Shown: one piece after another, positions 6,944 through 7,466 of the stretch
How positions within the stretch are numbered: position 1 is the first letter of the stretch
Layout of the letters: each line of letters begins with the position of its first letter
Origin: Cryomorphaceae bacterium
GTDB lineage: Bacteria; Bacteroidota; Bacteroidia; Flavobacteriales; Schleiferiaceae
Length of the DNA: 7,466 nt
Assembly (NCBI GenBank): GCA_013911625.1
Contig: JACESW010000059.1
Coordinates: 1-7,466 of the forward strand
Reading direction: 5' to 3'
Made by a program: the position numbers and the translations under genes
The notes under the pieces: generated by a model
What the model saw: the letters and a program-made list of their open reading frames with translations, nothing else
Told to the model about the DNA's origin: nothing
The model's database searches: none

Positions 6944-7466
6944 TTAGATGTTTTTGAAGTATTCAGCGTATGGTGCAAGACAATCTGTTAGCATGTCGTT
7001 TACACCATTAGAAGTAATCGTACCTCCAGAGATACCATCTACGGCGTAATCACCAGCAGAAGTACCTGCTTTAACTACTGAAATCGATTTAAACATTCCC
7101 GCTTCAGAGATTTTCTTCCCTGGGAATTGGTCGGTAAACATTGGCGTCGTGATTTCGGCACCAAGACCTGGCGTTTCACTCTTGTGATCAAAAGTTGCAC
7201 CAACTACAGTATTACCGTCGCTCTCCAAAGCTAAGTAGCCCCAAACAGGACCCCAAAGACCTTTTCCGCGCATTGGAATAATGTAGTACGTATCGCCTTC
7301 TTTCTCTGCCACGTACAATGGAACCGAACGGTCCATATTACCCGCCTTAATGGCTGCCGCCATGTCAATATCGAAAGCTGCTGATGCATCTTCAGATACT
7401 ACTGTTCCGCCCTCAAGAGTCAAGCTTTGCTTGATGTACTCTCCAAAGGCTGCATCAGATTCTGAG
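6944..7466 (-). CDS. nqrC: Na+-translocating NADH:quinone reductase subunit C (5' partial)
   Basis: The frame is open to the right edge; 173 C-terminal residues are visible, and the N-terminal membrane helix lies outside the window. NqrC is the periplasm-facing subunit with covalently bound FMN. The FMN-binding domain is recognisable by GLWGPVWGYLAL, the segment FDHKSETPGLGAEI, and the flavinylation motif DGISGGTITSNGV (codons at about 7003-7039), whose T in SGGT is the expected FMN attachment site. The common form is SGAT; here glycine replaces alanine. The segments before these (PLYVAEKEGDTYYIIPMRGKG) also fit the family. The TTG at 7421-7423 is an internal Leu codon, not the start. Downstream nqrD follows after 3 bases, and the apbE needed for the modification lies at the end of the cluster. 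Confidence 0.95.
   Translation of the reverse strand, partial: SESDAAFGEYIKQSLTLEGGTVVSEDASAAFDIDMAAAIKAGNMDRSVPLYVAEKEGDTYYIIPMRGKGLWGPVWGYLALESDGNTVVGATFDHKSETPGLGAEITTPMFTDQFPGKKISEAGMFKSISVVKAGTSAGDYAVDGISGGTITSNGVNDMLTDCLAPYAEYFKNI

Noticed and set aside
5648..7466. Rnf electron transport complex instead of Na+-NQR
   Set aside because: NqrD/NqrE are homologous to RnfE/RnfA, but the adjacent NqrF with ferredoxin plus FAD/NAD domains and the gene order C-D-E-F are specific to Na+-NQR.

Overview
The window looks like chromosomal DNA of a Bacteroidota member, probably Flavobacteriales. The reasons are a type IX secretion (T9SS) C-terminal sorting domain, an LDH-like malate dehydrogenase, a Na+-translocating NADH:quinone reductase (Na+-NQR) operon followed by apbE, two TAnnTTTG boxes of the Bacteroidota -7 type upstream of genes, and the lack of clear Shine-Dalgarno sequences. 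The order-level placement is inference.

Layout, left to right. (1) On the + strand, bases 2-1528 hold the 3' part of a large secreted protein with FG-GAP/VCBS-type propeller repeats, an inserted beta-sandwich-like region and a T9SS sorting domain. It overlaps by one base a DCC-family (DUF393) CxxC protein at 1528-1902. (2) Bases 1903-1995 are a compact intergenic block with a strong bidirectional terminator and two further mini-hairpins. They end right at the stop codon of malate dehydrogenase (mdh), which lies on the - strand (1996-2928). (3) Bases 2929-3077 form a divergent promoter region. It serves mdh on one side and, on the + strand, a 68-residue single-pass membrane protein with four cysteines (3078-3284). 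(4) That small gene converges on apbE (- strand, 3281-4273), and the two stop codons share the palindrome TTAA. (5) Further right, transcribed leftward, lie nqrF, nqrE, nqrD and the 3' part of nqrC, tightly packed with gaps of 3-14 bases. An intrinsic terminator separates nqrF from apbE.

How the genes work together: Na+-NQR oxidises NADH, reduces quinone and pumps Na+. NqrF is the NADH-oxidising FAD/2Fe-2S subunit, NqrD and NqrE are membrane subunits carrying paired cysteines for an iron centre, and NqrC carries covalently bound FMN. ApbE is the enzyme family that attaches that FMN. The small four-cysteine membrane protein next to apbE resembles NqrM, the factor needed to mature the iron centre of Na+-NQR, so the window may hold both maturation factors beside the structural genes. 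Malate dehydrogenase makes NADH that the complex could use, but a functional link from adjacency is only suggestive.

No mobile element, CRISPR array, tRNA or rRNA was seen. No gene-free stretch exceeds 150 bases. The most interesting points are the candidate divergent NqrM, the terminator between nqrF and apbE, the tandem hairpin block at 1928-1995, and the domain inserted in the propeller of the secreted protein. I see no clear evidence of a wholly new system.
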